A stretch of DNA of 64,000 nt from Thermoleophilia bacterium (GTDB taxonomy: Bacteria; Actinomycetota; Thermoleophilia; Miltoncostaeales; Miltoncostaeaceae). Both the position numbers and the translations under genes were made by a program. Under the pieces are notes generated by a model. The model worked only from the letters and a program-made list of their open reading frames with translations, ran no database searches and had not been told where the DNA came from. Within the stretch, counting starts at the first letter, position 1, and each line of letters opens with the position of its first letter. The stretch covers positions 1-64,000 of the forward strand of contig JANQPH010000044.1 in the NCBI GenBank assembly GCA_028285405.1, read 5' to 3'. Below are positions 18,432-27,106 of the stretch, in pieces.

Positions 18432-19979
18432 GTGACCGTCCGTCGCCTCGCACGGGCCGCGGCAATCGTGGCCATCTTCGGGCTCGTCTCGCGGCTGCTC
18501 GGCTTCGCGCGCGAGATCGTGCTCGCGGCGAGCTTCGGTGCCAGCGCGGCGACGGACGCGTTCGTGAGCTCGATGCTCATCGTCAACTCCGTGGCCGCCG
18601 TCCTGCTCTACACGATGGTCACGCTCGTCATCCCGATTTTCCAGCAGGAGCGGGAGCGCCACGGCCAGCGGAGCGCCTGGCAGCTCGTCTACGCCCTCTC
18701 CGCCTGGGTCGGCGTCGTGCTCATCGGCCTCACGGCGCTCGTGGCAATCTTCCCCGAGGCGCCGGCGTGGCTGTTCCAGCTGGACACCGAACGAGCGGAC
18801 CTGACCGAGCGCCTGATCCGGATCATGGCCCCGGCGCTGATGCTGCAGGGGCTGTCCGCGCTCTTCACCGCGCTCCTGCAGATCCACGGCCGCTTCGCCG
18901 GGCCCGCGGCCGTCGGGGTCGTCTTCAACCTCGGGATCATCACCGGCACGCTGATCGGCGCCGCCGGTGGCGGGATCGAGGCCGCCGCCTGGGGTGTATC
19001 GGCCGGCGCCGTCGCGCAGATCCTCCTGCAGACGCCGCAGTTCGTGGGCCTCGTCCGGGAGTCCCGAACCCGGCCGGTCGTGGTGCACCCCCGGCTGGCT
19101 CAGGTGAGCATGCTCGCGCTCCCCGTCCTCGGGGCGTCCGTGCTCCAGCAGGTCAACAACTTCACGGACAAGCTGTTCGCGTCCTCGCTCGAGGCGGGGC
19201 GCGTGACGGCGCTCCAGTTCGCCAACACGCTCGGTCAGGCGCCGCGCGCCGCCCTGCTCCTGCCGCTCCTGACCCCACTGTTTCCGACCATCGCCCGGCT
19301 GGTCGCCGAGGGGCGCGAAGGAGACGCGCTCGGCGCGTTTCGGCGGGCCGCCGGGCTGCTCGGGTTCCTCGCCGTTCCGATCACCGTCGTGATGGCGATC
19401 TACGCACAGGAGATCGCGCAGCTCGCGTTCGGCCGGGGCGAATGCGACGCGCAGTGCGTCGACGAGACGGCCTCACCGCTCTTCTTCTACGCCTTTGCGG
19501 TCTGGTCCGGCTTCGCGTCGATGCTCATGAACCGGACGCTCTCGGCCGCCCACCGCCAGCGCGCGATCATGATCGCGACCGCGATCACGGTCGCGCTGAC
19601 CATCGTCCTCGACATCATCCTGCTGGGCCCGCTCGAGCAGGCCGGCCTCGCCCTCGCCAGCGCGATCGCCGTCTGGGTCAACGCATTCATGCTGCTCGGG
19701 ATCATGCAGCGACGGTTTCCCGAGCTCGAGCTGACCGCCCTCGGCGCCCAGGCCGTGCGGCTGGTGTTCGCGGGCGCCGTCGCCGCGGGCGTGGCCCTCG
19801 CGATCGACGTCGGATTGCCGACCGACGACATGACCTCTCCGTGGCTCTGGCTGCTGATGGCGATCAAGGCCGGCGTCGTCGTGGTCGCCTACCTCGTGGC
19901 CGCCCGGTTCCTCGCGCCCGCCGAGCTGCGCGAGGGGCACACGTCGGTCCGCGCCGTGATCTCCCGGCGGCGCGGGTAG
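18432..19979 (+). CDS. MurJ/MviN-family lipid-linked oligosaccharide flippase
   Basis: The 515-residue polytopic protein (about 13-14 helices) begins [30 protein letters not shown], the hallmark MurJ/MviN N-terminus, and has the mid-protein [15 protein letters not shown] and [13 protein letters not shown] segments. The family flips lipid-linked precursors across the membrane. In this locus it most likely acts as the Wzx for the exopolysaccharide repeat unit, although a role for lipid II cannot be excluded. The GTG start follows a 63-base gap. Confidence 0.88.
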   Translation: MTVRRLARAAAIVAIFGLVSRLLGFAREIVLAASFGASAATDAFVSSMLIVNSVAAVLLYTMVTLVIPIFQQERERHGQRSAWQLVYALSAWVGVVLIGLTALVAIFPEAPAWLFQLDTERADLTERLIRIMAPALMLQGLSALFTALLQIHGRFAGPAAVGVVFNLGIITGTLIGAAGGGIEAAAWGVSAGAVAQILLQTPQFVGLVRESRTRPVVVHPRLAQVSMLALPVLGASVLQQVNNFTDKLFASSLEAGRVTALQFANTLGQAPRAALLLPLLTPLFPTIARLVAEGREGDALGAFRRAAGLLGFLAVPITVVMAIYAQEIAQLAFGRGECDAQCVDETASPLFFYAFAVWSGFASMLMNRTLSAAHRQRAIMIATAITVALTIVLDIILLGPLEQAGLALASAIAVWVNAFMLLGIMQRRFPELELTALGAQAVRLVFAGAVAAGVALAIDVGLPTDDMTSPWLWLLMAIKAGVVVVAYLVAARFLAPAELREGHTSVRAVISRRRG

Positions 19980-20026
19980 CGCAACCGCCCGCGTTGCGGG
20001 ACCCGACACGAGCCCCGCGTTCGGGA

Positions 20027-20032
20027 TACGCT
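20027..20032 (+). promoter_or_regulatory. Candidate -10 element (TACGCT)
   Basis: TACGCT is seven bases before the GTG of the UDP-glucuronate decarboxylase gene in a 60-base intergenic gap. Its placement predicts a leaderless mRNA. No -35 is recognisable. Confidence 0.4.
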
Positions 20033-20039
20033 CCCCGCC

Positions 20040-20987
20040 GTGCCACAGACCTCGGTCGTCACCGGCGGCGCCGGCTTCCTCGGCTCACATCTCTGCGATC
20101 GGCTTCTCGCCGATGGGCACCGCGTGATCTGCGTCGACAACCTCGACACGGGGACGCTCGAGAACATCGAGCACATCCGGAACGGCCAGTTCGAGTTCGT
20201 CCAGCACGACGTCACCGAATACGTCGACGTCGCCGGCCCGGTGGACTACGTGTTCCACCTCGCCTCGCCGGCGAGCCCGATCGACTATCTGCGCCTGCCG
20301 CTCCACACGCTCAAGGTGGGCTCCTACGGCACCCACAACGCGCTGGGCCTGGCGAAGCGTCATCGCGCCAAGTTCCTGCTCGCGTCCACGAGCGAGGTCT
20401 ACGGCGATCCCCAGGAGCACCCCCAGAGCGAGACCTACTGGGGTCACGTGAACCCGATCGGCCCGCGTGGCGTCTACGACGAGGCCAAGCGATACGCGGA
20501 AGCGCTGACGATGGCGTACAACCGCCAGCAGGGCGTCGACACGCACATCGTTCGGATCTTCAACACCTACGGGCCACGGATGCGCCCGCACGACGGCCGG
20601 GCGATCCCCACGTTCCTCCGCCAGGCGCTCGAGGGCGAGCCGCTCACGGTGTTCGGCGAGGGGGATCAGACCCGCTCCTTTTGCTACGTCTCGGACCTGA
20701 TCGAGGGCCTCGTCCGGCTGATCAACGCCGAGGCGCACGAGCCCGTCAACATCGGCAACCCCGGCGAGTACACCATCCTCCAGCTCGCCGAGACGGTCAT
20801 CGCGGTCACCGGCAGCACGTCCGAGATCGTGTACGAGGCCCTTCCCCAGGACGATCCCACCGTCCGCCGCCCCGACATCGGCAGGGCACGCGAGCTGCTC
20901 GGCTGGGAGCCGACGGTCGGGCTCGAGGACGGCCTCACGATGACCCTCGCAACCCTTCGTCCGCAGGCTGCCACTCCCGCATCCTGA
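20040..20987 (+). CDS. UDP-glucuronate decarboxylase (UDP-xylose synthase)
   Basis: The 315-residue short-chain epimerase-type enzyme has the NAD-binding motif GGAGFLGSH (from residue 9), the UXS-type [11 protein letters not shown] and [10 protein letters not shown] segments, and the catalytic YDEAK (Tyr146, Lys150). It fits UDP-glucuronate decarboxylases, which make UDP-xylose, better than dTDP-glucose dehydratases, whose active site differs. It would supply a pentose donor for the glycosyltransferases upstream. The GTG start follows a TACGCT box. Confidence 0.88.
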   Translation: MPQTSVVTGGAGFLGSHLCDRLLADGHRVICVDNLDTGTLENIEHIRNGQFEFVQHDVTEYVDVAGPVDYVFHLASPASPIDYLRLPLHTLKVGSYGTHNALGLAKRHRAKFLLASTSEVYGDPQEHPQSETYWGHVNPIGPRGVYDEAKRYAEALTMAYNRQQGVDTHIVRIFNTYGPRMRPHDGRAIPTFLRQALEGEPLTVFGEGDQTRSFCYVSDLIEGLVRLINAEAHEPVNIGNPGEYTILQLAETVIAVTGSTSEIVYEALPQDDPTVRRPDIGRARELLGWEPTVGLEDGLTMTLATLRPQAATPAS

Positions 20988-21918
20988 GCCGCGCGTCGTC
21001 GCTCGCGCGGAGGGCCTTCGCAAGCAGTTCGGCGATGCCGTCGCCGTCGACGGCATCGACTTCGAGATCCGGGCACAGGAGTGCTTCGGCTTCCTCGGAC
21101 CGAACGGCGCCGGCAAGACCACCACGATGCGGATCCTCGCGTGCCTGTCGCCACGCGACGCCGGCGAGGTCTCGGTCCTCGGGCTCGACCCGGCGGCGAG
21201 CCCGCGCGAGCTGAAGGCGCGCCTCGGGGTCGTCGCGCAGGAGTCCAACCTGGACCTCGAGCTGACGGTCCTCGAGAACATGCTCGTCTACGCCCGCTAC
21301 TTCGGGCTGACCGGCGCGACCGCCCGGGCGCGAGCGCAGGAGCTGCTCGGGCTGGTCGGGCTCTCGGAGCGGGCAGACGACACGGTCGACCACCTGTCGG
21401 GTGGGATGAAGCGGCGCCTCCAGATCGCCCGCAGCCTGGTCAACGACCCGGAGCTCGTCCTGCTCGACGAGCCGACGACCGGGCTCGATCCGCAGGCTCG
21501 CCACGTCGTGTGGGAGCGACTGCGCCGCCTGAAGCGCGACGGGGTCAGCCTCGTGCTCACGACGCACTACATGGACGAAGCCGAGCAGCTCTGCGATCGG
21601 CTCGTCGTCATGGACCACGGGCGGATCGTGCGGTTCGGCTCACCCGCCCAGCTGATCCGCGAGGAGGTGGGTCGGGAGGTGCTCGAGATCCGGGTGAGCG
21701 ACGCCGATGCCGCATGGGCGATCGCGGCTGGCGGCGGGGACGTCCACGGCCACGAGTTGCACGAGGGGTTGCTGTCGCTCTACACCGAGGACGCCGACGC
21801 GCTCGGCCACCGTCTTCGCTCCGAGGGCGTTCCCGGAGAGACGGTCGCCGCGAGGCGGGCGACGCTCGAGGACGTCTTCCTCTCGATCACCGGCCGAACG
21901 CTTCGCGACGAGGAGTGA
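20968..21918 (+). CDS. ABC transporter ATPase (DrrA/NodI type), CTG start
   Basis: The 316-residue ATPase carries Walker [11 protein letters not shown]-loop VVAQESNLD, signature [14 protein letters not shown], Walker [14 protein letters not shown] and H-loop [10 protein letters not shown], as in ABC-2 export systems. Between the in-frame stop at 20941 and Walker A there is no ATG, GTG or TTG; the first ATG (21127) lies after Walker A. The CTG at 20968, 20 bases inside the preceding gene, is the only common alternative start and yields [20 protein letters not shown]. No permease follows: the next gene is convergent and starts its stop codon on the adjacent base. Confidence 0.8.
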   Translation: MPLPHPEPRVVARAEGLRKQFGDAVAVDGIDFEIRAQECFGFLGPNGAGKTTTMRILACLSPRDAGEVSVLGLDPAASPRELKARLGVVAQESNLDLELTVLENMLVYARYFGLTGATARARAQELLGLVGLSERADDTVDHLSGGMKRRLQIARSLVNDPELVLLDEPTTGLDPQARHVVWERLRRLKRDGVSLVLTTHYMDEAEQLCDRLVVMDHGRIVRFGSPAQLIREEVGREVLEIRVSDADAAWAIAAGGGDVHGHELHEGLLSLYTEDADALGHRLRSEGVPGETVAARRATLEDVFLSITGRTLRDEE

Positions 21919-22932
21919 TCAGCGGCCCCGCGACGCTGGCGCGACCATCGAGGCGCCGACCCCCCGTGCCAGGCGCTCGGCGACGCCGGACATGTGCGCG
22001 ATCAGCTCGGGGGGTGACCGGATCTCGAAGTCGACGCCGAGCATCGCGATCCGCTGGGTGAGCCAATCCAGGTCGTCGTCCGTCGTCCGGAACTCGCTGG
22101 TGCGCTCGTCGATCGGCTCCACCGACCCCCACAGCCACCGCGCGCGCTCGGCGATCTCATGGGCCGGCACGTCGAGCGTGACCCGCGCCTCGTATCTGCC
22201 CCCCGCTCCGATGTGGGCCGCGACGAAGTCGGCGGGATCCTCCGGGAGCTGGCGAGCCTCGAAGGAGGTTCGCCGGCCGGCGACCCGCTCGGCTCGATCG
22301 AGACGAAAGGTCCGCCAGTCGCGCCTGTCGCGGTCCCAGGCGACGAGGTACCACCGCCGGCCGCGGCTCACGAGGGCATGGGGCTCGACCTCTCTCCGAC
22401 TCTCGTTGCCGGCGCGATCGCGGTAGACGAAGCCGATCCGCTCACGGTCGCGAATCGCCTCGGCCATCGCGGTCAGGCTCCCCGCGTCGATCAGGGCCGC
22501 CCCCGCCGGCTCGGCGGTGATCGCGGCCTGGAGCGTGCGGACGCGCTCGCGCAGGTGGCTCGGCAGGACCTGCTCCAGCTTGACCAGCGCCTGAACCGCT
22601 CGCTCGCCGACGCCGATGACAGGTGACGTCGCCGCACCCGTCAGGGCGACGGCGATGGCGATGGCATCCTCCTCCTCGAGGAGCAGCGGCGCCATGTTCG
22701 CGCCCGGGCGCAGGCGGTACCCACCGCCGGGCCCACGCGTCGACTCGACGACGTAGCCGAGGTCGCGCAGGCGGTCCACGTCCCTGCGAACCGTTCGCCC
22801 GGAGACCGCGAGTCGCTCCGCGAGCGTGGGTGCCGGCCACTCACGTCGCGTCTGCAGCAGCGCGAGGAGCTCCAGGAGTCGAACCGATGCTGGACTCGAT
22901 TCCGGCAAGAAGCGGACTGTATCTGACCGCAA
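21919..22932 (-). CDS. WYL-domain transcriptional regulator (YafY/PafC-like)
   Basis: The protein has about 330 residues with an N-terminal HTH_11 winged helix (LAERLAVSGRTVRRDVDRLRDLGY) and a WYL domain (RGRRWYLVAWDRDR), followed by the WCX-type C-terminal region. WYL regulators sense ligands, often nucleic-acid or nucleotide signals. The listed start is a TTG at 22932; a second TTG at 22911 is equally possible and no good ribosome site separates them. It is divergent from the VOC gene at 22978, a common regulator-target arrangement. Confidence 0.88.
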   Translation of the reverse strand: MRSDTVRFLPESSPASVRLLELLALLQTRREWPAPTLAERLAVSGRTVRRDVDRLRDLGYVVESTRGPGGGYRLRPGANMAPLLLEEEDAIAIAVALTGAATSPVIGVGERAVQALVKLEQVLPSHLRERVRTLQAAITAEPAGAALIDAGSLTAMAEAIRDRERIGFVYRDRAGNESRREVEPHALVSRGRRWYLVAWDRDRRDWRTFRLDRAERVAGRRTSFEARQLPEDPADFVAAHIGAGGRYEARVTLDVPAHEIAERARWLWGSVEPIDERTSEFRTTDDDLDWLTQRIAMLGVDFEIRSPPELIAHMSGVAERLARGVGASMVAPASRGR

Positions 22933-22977
22933 TTGGCCGTACGGTGGAACGACTCAGCCGAACCGATTGGAGACCAG

Positions 22978-23337
22978 ATGATCCGCAAGCTCGACTTCGT
23001 CGGGATTCCCACTCGAGACCCGGAGCGCGCCCGGGCCTTCTACGTGGACACGCTCGGGCTGACCCCGGACGACAACGCGCCCTACGAGGTGTGGCTCGGC
23101 CAGACCTGTCTCGCCATCTGGGAGCCCGAGCGGTTCGGCATGCCGTTTCAGCCGCAGAAGAACGCCCACCTGGCGCTCGAGGTCGAGGACGTCGAGGCCA
23201 GCCGCAGAGACCTCGAGGAGAAGGGGATCGAGTTCCTCGGCGAGACGATCGACGGCGGCGCCTGCAAGATGGCCCTCTTCACCGATCCGGACGGCAACGA
23301 CCTGATGCTCCACCACCGGTACGCGCCGTACGACTGA
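22978..23337 (+). CDS. VOC-family (glyoxalase/bleomycin-resistance fold) protein
   Basis: The 119-residue single-module protein starts MIRKLDFVGIPTRDPERARAFY and ends with DPDGNDLMLHHRY, the standard vicinal-oxygen-chelate layout. An ATG at 22978 with GGAGA seven bases upstream is preferred over a GTG-like extension at 22933. It may bind a metal and act in detoxification or small-molecule binding, but the substrate is unknown. The divergent WYL gene probably controls it. Confidence 0.85.
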   Translation: MIRKLDFVGIPTRDPERARAFYVDTLGLTPDDNAPYEVWLGQTCLAIWEPERFGMPFQPQKNAHLALEVEDVEASRRDLEEKGIEFLGETIDGGACKMALFTDPDGNDLMLHHRYAPYD

Positions 23338-23354
23338 CCGAGTTGTCAGCGGCG

Positions 23355-23374
23355 GCGCCTCGGCGTCGAGGCGC
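23355..23374. terminator. GC hairpin between convergent VOC and tatC genes
   Basis: A perfect 7-bp stem GCGCCTC/GAGGCGC with a six-base loop fills the 36-base space between the two converging stop codons. No T-run follows on either strand, so this is a GC-stem barrier or bidirectional terminator candidate of low certainty. Confidence 0.4.
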
Positions 23375-24180
23375 TACCCGCCGGCCGGTGCCTCGGAGTC
23401 CTCGGCGCCGTCGGTGAAGCGAGAGATCAGCGGCCGCCCGCCGAACGCGGCCGAGAGCCAGATGCCCACCTGGTAGAGGATGATCTGCGGGATCATCAGC
23501 AGGATCATCGTGAACGGGTCGCCTCCGGGCAGGATCGCCGCGATGATCGCGATCACGACGATCGCGTAGCGCCACTGCCGCCGATAGAAGGCGGCGTCGG
23601 CCACACCCAGCCGCGCGAGCGCGACCATTGCCACCGGCACCTCGAAGACGAGCCCCGTGGCGAGAAGCAGGGTGGTCGCAAAGCCGAAGTACTCCCCGGC
23701 CCGCAGCTCGGTCGTGAACGCGTCGCCGCCGAAGGACAGCAGGAACTCGAGCGCCACCGGCAGCACCACGAAGTAGCCGAACGCCACGCCGACCAGGAAC
23801 AGCGCGGACACCGCGGCCACGACCAGCAGCGCCTTCCGGCGGGACTGGTGACCGACCGCCGGGACCACGTAGGCGTACAGCTGGTACAGCCAGACCGGCA
23901 GCGCGACGATGATCGCCGCCCAGAAGCAGACCTTCAGGATCGTGATGAGCGGCTCGGTCGGGCCGAGGGTGACGAGGCGATCGACCTCGCTCGGGACCGG
24001 GGCCTCGAGCACCTCGATCAGCGGCCCGCGCACGATGTACATCCCGACGAAGGCGATCACCAGCGCGATGATCGAGATGACGATCCGTCGTCGGAGCTCC
24101 TCGAGGTGCTCGACGACCGACACCTGCTCGGTCGGGCCCAGACGTCGGACGCCGAACTTGAGTCGTCGCCACAGGGTCAC
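23374..24180 (-). CDS. tatC: Sec-independent protein translocase TatC
   Basis: This 268-residue protein has the TatC hallmark SVVEHLEELRRRI near the N-terminus and six membrane helices, with the conserved cytoplasmic loop region LPVWLYQLYAYVVPAV. It forms the twin-arginine signal receptor with TatA/B. The GTG start overlaps the tatA stop (GTGA), so the two are co-translated. Confidence 0.95.
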   Translation of the reverse strand: MTLWRRLKFGVRRLGPTEQVSVVEHLEELRRRIVISIIALVIAFVGMYIVRGPLIEVLEAPVPSEVDRLVTLGPTEPLITILKVCFWAAIIVALPVWLYQLYAYVVPAVGHQSRRKALLVVAAVSALFLVGVAFGYFVVLPVALEFLLSFGGDAFTTELRAGEYFGFATTLLLATGLVFEVPVAMVALARLGVADAAFYRRQWRYAIVVIAIIAAILPGGDPFTMILLMIPQIILYQVGIWLSAAFGGRPLISRFTDGAEDSEAPAGG

Positions 24181-24566
24181 GGTCGGCCCCTCCGCCCGCG
24201 GACGACCATGTCCTCCACGGCGGGCCCCTGCTCCTGCGGGGGCTGACCGTCGTCCGTCTCGCCGTCTCGGTCGACGACGTCGTCCGTCGTCGGAGGCGCG
24301 GTCAGCTCATCGAGGTCCTCACCACCGACGGCCACCGCCCTGGCCGATCCGGAGTCGACCTCGCCCGTGACCACATCAGTGCGGGTCGGCGTTCGATCTC
24401 GCCGGTCGGCGCCGTCCTCGCCGGCGTCGTCGAGCGAGATCACTCCTCGCACCTCGCGCATCGTCCGCCCGATCGTCCGCCCGACTTCGGGCAGGCGCTT
24501 GGGCCCGATGGCAAGCAGGGCGATCACCAGGACCAGGACGAGCTGGATGGGCGACAGATCGAACAT
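24177..24566 (-). CDS. tatA: Twin-arginine translocase subunit TatA/TatB
   Basis: The 129-residue protein begins MFDLSPIQLVLVLVIALLA, followed by GPKRLPEVGRTIGRTMREV: one transmembrane helix, the GPK hinge and an amphipathic helix. The acidic tail after residue 50 (DDAGEDGADRRD) is disordered. The ATG at 24566 is chosen because the helix starts immediately; a longer frame would place 22 polar residues before it. TatA and TatB cannot be separated by eye. Confidence 0.85.
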   Translation of the reverse strand: MFDLSPIQLVLVLVIALLAIGPKRLPEVGRTIGRTMREVRGVISLDDAGEDGADRRDRTPTRTDVVTGEVDSGSARAVAVGGEDLDELTAPPTTDDVVDRDGETDDGQPPQEQGPAVEDMVVRGRRGRP

Positions 24567-24639
24567 GGGTCGCCGGCCAAGACTAGCGGCGGGCCGGTGA
24601 CCCCCCACCGAAGGCCGGCTCGAAGAGGGCAAGCGTTGC

Positions 24640-24645
24640 TACGTT
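24640..24645 (+). promoter_or_regulatory. Candidate -10 element (TACGTT)
   Basis: TACGTT ends six bases before the GTG of the chorismate mutase gene, which predicts a leaderless transcript. No ribosome-binding site precedes that GTG. Confidence 0.45.
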
Positions 24646-24651
24646 GGACTC

Positions 24652-24957
24652 GTGGGCGACGCCAACACGGACGCGGTCGTGCGCCAGATGCGCGACCAGA
24701 TCATCGACAACGACGTGAAGCTCCTGCAGGCGGTCAACGCGCGTCTGACCCTGGTCGCAAAGCTCCGCGCCTACAAGGCCGCGCACGACATGGGGTTCGT
24801 CGACCACGCGCGCGAGGACTGGATGAAGCGCTACCTGCTCGGAGCCAACTCCGGGCCGTTGTCGGACGACGGGGTCCTCGAGCTGTTCGAGCACGTGCTG
24901 GAGCTGACCAAGCGGGAGACCAGCAAGGAGTCGGAGGCCGCCGCCCAGTTGCCCTGA
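24652..24957 (+). CDS. Chorismate mutase, AroQ type
   Basis: The 101-residue all-helical protein shows MRDQIIDNDVKLLQAVNARL, VAKLRAYKAAHDM and FVDHAREDWMKRYL, matching the AroQ fold where an Arg and Lys bind the chorismate carboxylates. It would convert chorismate to prephenate in phenylalanine and tyrosine synthesis. It is a stand-alone mutase with no DAHP synthase or prephenate dehydratase fused or adjacent. The start follows a -10-like box directly, so the transcript is probably leaderless. Confidence 0.82.
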   Translation: MGDANTDAVVRQMRDQIIDNDVKLLQAVNARLTLVAKLRAYKAAHDMGFVDHAREDWMKRYLLGANSGPLSDDGVLELFEHVLELTKRETSKESEAAAQLP

Positions 24958-25007
24958 CGATCGGCAGGTCGTTCGGCGCCGAGGAGCGCGGTCAGCGACT
25001 CCTCCCC

Positions 25008-25131
25008 CGACTTCGGCCGGTCACTTCACCCTGAGGGCACGCCCGAGTAGGCAAGACCACGCGAACGGATTGCCCTCAGGGCGAAGCGCTGCGGCCTGCG
25101 CGTCGGGCAACCAGCTCCGGAGGCGACGACC
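25008..25131. repeat. Dispersed copy of the 175-bp inverted-repeat element
   Basis: This stretch closely matches the core of the tandem element at 62427-62816, in the same orientation. It keeps the 11-bp inverted repeat CCCTGAGGGCA (25029-25039) / TGCCCTCAGGG (25071-25081) and the GCGCTGCGGCCTGCGCGTCG block, while the flanking hairpins have decayed. It fills most of the gap between the chorismate mutase and DUF151 genes. No coding frame is convincing. Confidence 0.75.
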
Positions 25132-25171
25132 AGGGTCGTCAGCGGCAAACGACCGGAACTCTGTGCCCTCC

Positions 25172-25708
25172 TTACCCCTCGGTCAGGAAGTCCTCCGGCG
25201 AGACCTCGTCGAGGAACTCCTTGAACTTGTCGACGACGTCCTCCTGGTCCTCGGCCTCGTGCTCGAACTCGATCCCGCTCTCCTCGATCACCTCGTCGGC
25301 GGCGAAGATCGGCGCGTTCGAGCGCACGGCGAGCGCGAGCGCGTCGCTGGGACGGGAGTCGATCTCGATCACGCCGTCCGACGACTCCTCGAGCTTCAGG
25401 GTGATCATCGCGTAGAAGGTGTTCTCGCGGAGCTCGGTGACGGTGATCCGCGTGATGTCGGCCTGCAGCTGCCCGAGCATGTCCTTCAGCAGGTCATGAG
25501 TCATCGGGCGAGGGGTGTCGGCGCCCTGGAGCTTCATCAGGATCGCGGCAGCCTCGGCGTGGCCAATCCAGATGGGCAGGAACTTGTTGCCGCTGACCGT
25601 CTTGAGCAACACGATCGGCTGCTTGCCGACCATGTCGAAGCTCACCCCGTAGATCACCATCTCCTGCACGCAAAGCTCGCTTTCGGCGCAGCGGGACTCG
25701 CCCATCAT
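25172..25708 (-). CDS. Bifunctional nuclease family protein (DUF151)
   Basis: The 178-residue product contains the DUF151/BFN core: VGKQPIVLLKT, LPIWIGHAEAAAI, RPMTHDLLKDML and IDSRPSDALALAVR. The C-terminal 35 residues are acidic. The family has been reported to have DNase and RNase activity, but its role in actinobacteria is unclear. Two consecutive ATG codons (25708 and 25705) follow GGAGGG with good spacing; the first is used. No partner gene is adjacent. Confidence 0.88.
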   Translation of the reverse strand: MMGESRCAESELCVQEMVIYGVSFDMVGKQPIVLLKTVSGNKFLPIWIGHAEAAAILMKLQGADTPRPMTHDLLKDMLGQLQADITRITVTELRENTFYAMITLKLEESSDGVIEIDSRPSDALALAVRSNAPIFAADEVIEESGIEFEHEAEDQEDVVDKFKEFLDEVSPEDFLTEG

Positions 25709-25835
25709 AGCCCTCCAATGGTGATCGCCCGGCCCCGATCCAGGCGGCCCGGCGGGGCCCCACGGCCGGGCGCTCGCAGCGCGCCACGCGCTGGCGCCTG
25801 ACGCCCACCTCCTCGCTGCCCAGCACCCCCGGTGC

Positions 25836-25841
25836 TAGTCT
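25836..25841 (+). promoter_or_regulatory. Candidate -10 element for tRNA-Ile (TAGTCT)
   Basis: TAGTCT lies 16 bases before the mature 5' end of the tRNA, a suitable position for a promoter with a short 5' leader for RNase P. A hairpin GCGCCA/TGGCGC (25781-25797) lies further upstream. Confidence 0.4.
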
Positions 25842-25857
25842 CCTTCGTCGCTCTGGA

Positions 25858-25931
25858 GGGCGATTAGCTCAGGCGGTTAGAGCGCATCCCTGATAAGGAT
25901 GAGGTCCCTGGTTCGAGTCCAGGATCGCCCA
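25858..25931 (+). tRNA. tRNA-Ile (anticodon GAT)
   Basis: A 74-base cloverleaf can be drawn: acceptor GGGCGAT/ATCGCCC with discriminator A, D-arm AGCTCAGGCGGTTAGAGC, anticodon stem CATCC/GGATG with loop CTGATAA (GAT at 25892-25894), a short variable loop and T-arm CCTGG-TTCGAGT-CCAGG. The CCA end is not encoded. The ATG of the LuxR-type gene follows just 11 bases after the 3' end, so a shared transcript is likely. Confidence 0.97.
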
Positions 25932-25942
25932 TTCCCACGGCC

Positions 25943-26221
25943 ATGGAGCCACCCACTCCCAAGCTCGCTGACATCGGCGCCGACGACGCGCCGGTCAGTC
26001 GAGCCCGCGGCGCCGACCACGGGCCGAGCCCCCTCAGCAGCCGCGAGGTCGAGATCCTCCAGCTGCTCGCTGACGGGTGCTCGAATCGGGACGTCTCCGA
26101 GCGGCTGGTCGTCTCGATCGAGACGGTCAAGACGCACGTGAAGAACATCCTGGCCAAACTCGGCGCGCAGCATCGTGCGCAGGCGGTCGCGATCGCGCTT
26201 CGCCGCTCGCTGATCGAGTAG
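25943..26221 (+). CDS. Small LuxR-family (GerE) DNA-binding protein
   Basis: The 92-residue protein has a disordered N-terminal 28 residues and a complete LuxR/GerE tetrahelical HTH: LSSREVEILQLLADGCSNRD, then VSIETVKTHVKNILAKLG. It has no receiver or ligand-binding domain. The ATG lies 11 bases after the tRNA-Ile 3' end, leaving no room for its own promoter outside the tRNA. Its targets are unknown. It converges on parB, with nine bases between stops. Confidence 0.85.
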   Translation: MEPPTPKLADIGADDAPVSRARGADHGPSPLSSREVEILQLLADGCSNRDVSERLVVSIETVKTHVKNILAKLGAQHRAQAVAIALRRSLIE

Positions 26222-26230
26222 CGCGGCGCC

Positions 26231-27106
26231 CTAGGCTTCGGTGAGCGCCCCGCGCTCGAGCCGGTCCAGCGCAGCCTCGAGCGCAGCCTCGTCGGCGAAC
26301 CGCAGCTCGACGACGAGCTCGCCCCTCCCCGAGCGCTTCACGCGCACCGGCGCCTCGAACGTCCGCATGAAGACGTCCAGCGCGTCGTCCGCCGCTGCCG
26401 GCATCGGCGGCGCCTTGCGAGCCCGCCGACTCGTCTCCTCCCGCCGCCCGAGCGCCTCGGCGTCCCTGACGGACAGGCCCTCCGACACGATGCGCTCAGC
26501 CAACGCACGGCGAGCCTTCGAGCCGTCGGCCTGGAGCACGGCTCGGGCCGCGCCTTCGCTCAGCCGACCTTCGGCCACCAGCTCCTGCACGTCGTCGGGC
26601 AGCTCCAGCAGCCTGACCAGGTTGCTGATCGCCGGACGGCTGCGGCCGAGGCTCGTCGCGAGATCCGCGTGGCTGCGGTCGAAGTCCTCGATCAGCGTCG
26701 CGCACGCGGCGGCGACCTCGATCGGGTTGAGGTCCTCTCGAACCAGGTTCTCGACGAGCGCGAGCTCGAGCCGGTCTTGCTCGTCCGCGGCACGGATGAC
26801 CGCCGGAATCCGCTCGAGGCCGGCCTGCTGGGCCGCCCGCCAGCGGCGCTCGCCGGCGATCAGCTGGTGGATCCCGTCCGGATTGGAGGGCTGCACGACA
26901 ACTGGCTGCACCACGCCGCTCACGGCGATCGACTCCGCGAGGGCCGCGAGGGCCGCGGGCTCGACGTTGACTCGGGGCTGATTCGGGTTCGGCCCGATCC
27001 GATCGAGTGGCAGCTCGATCAGCCCGGCCGCGGTCTGACGCTCGTGCTCCTCCCCCAGCAGCGAGCTCAGTCCCCGGCCCAACCCGCGTCGCTTGCGCTC
27101 AACCAC
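26231..27106 (-). CDS. parB: Chromosome partitioning protein ParB
   Basis: The 291-residue protein begins MVERKRRGLGRGLSSLLG, typical of ParB/Spo0J. It carries the CTPase/ParB box (LIAGERRWRAAQQAG), the HTH region for parS binding (ATSLGRSRPAISNLVRLLEL) and a C-terminal dimerisation segment. The GTG at 27106 is chosen because GGAGG lies about nine bases upstream and longer frames read into parA; it overlaps the parA stop by eight bases. Its parS target is seen at 28599. Confidence 0.95.
   Translation of the reverse strand: MVERKRRGLGRGLSSLLGEEHERQTAAGLIELPLDRIGPNPNQPRVNVEPAALAALAESIAVSGVVQPVVVQPSNPDGIHQLIAGERRWRAAQQAGLERIPAVIRAADEQDRLELALVENLVREDLNPIEVAAACATLIEDFDRSHADLATSLGRSRPAISNLVRLLELPDDVQELVAEGRLSEGAARAVLQADGSKARRALAERIVSEGLSVRDAEALGRREETSRRARKAPPMPAAADDALDVFMRTFEAPVRVKRSGRGELVVELRFADEAALEAALDRLERGALTEA

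Noticed and set aside
1-21918. A horizontally acquired island for the polysaccharide locus
   Set aside because: GC content, GTG usage and the overlap style look the same as in the dnaA region, and no mobility genes or flanking repeats are seen.
25858-25931. An integration site with a mobile island at tRNA-Ile
   Set aside because: No integrase or direct repeat of the tRNA 3' end was found, and the flanking genes are ordinary chromosomal ones.
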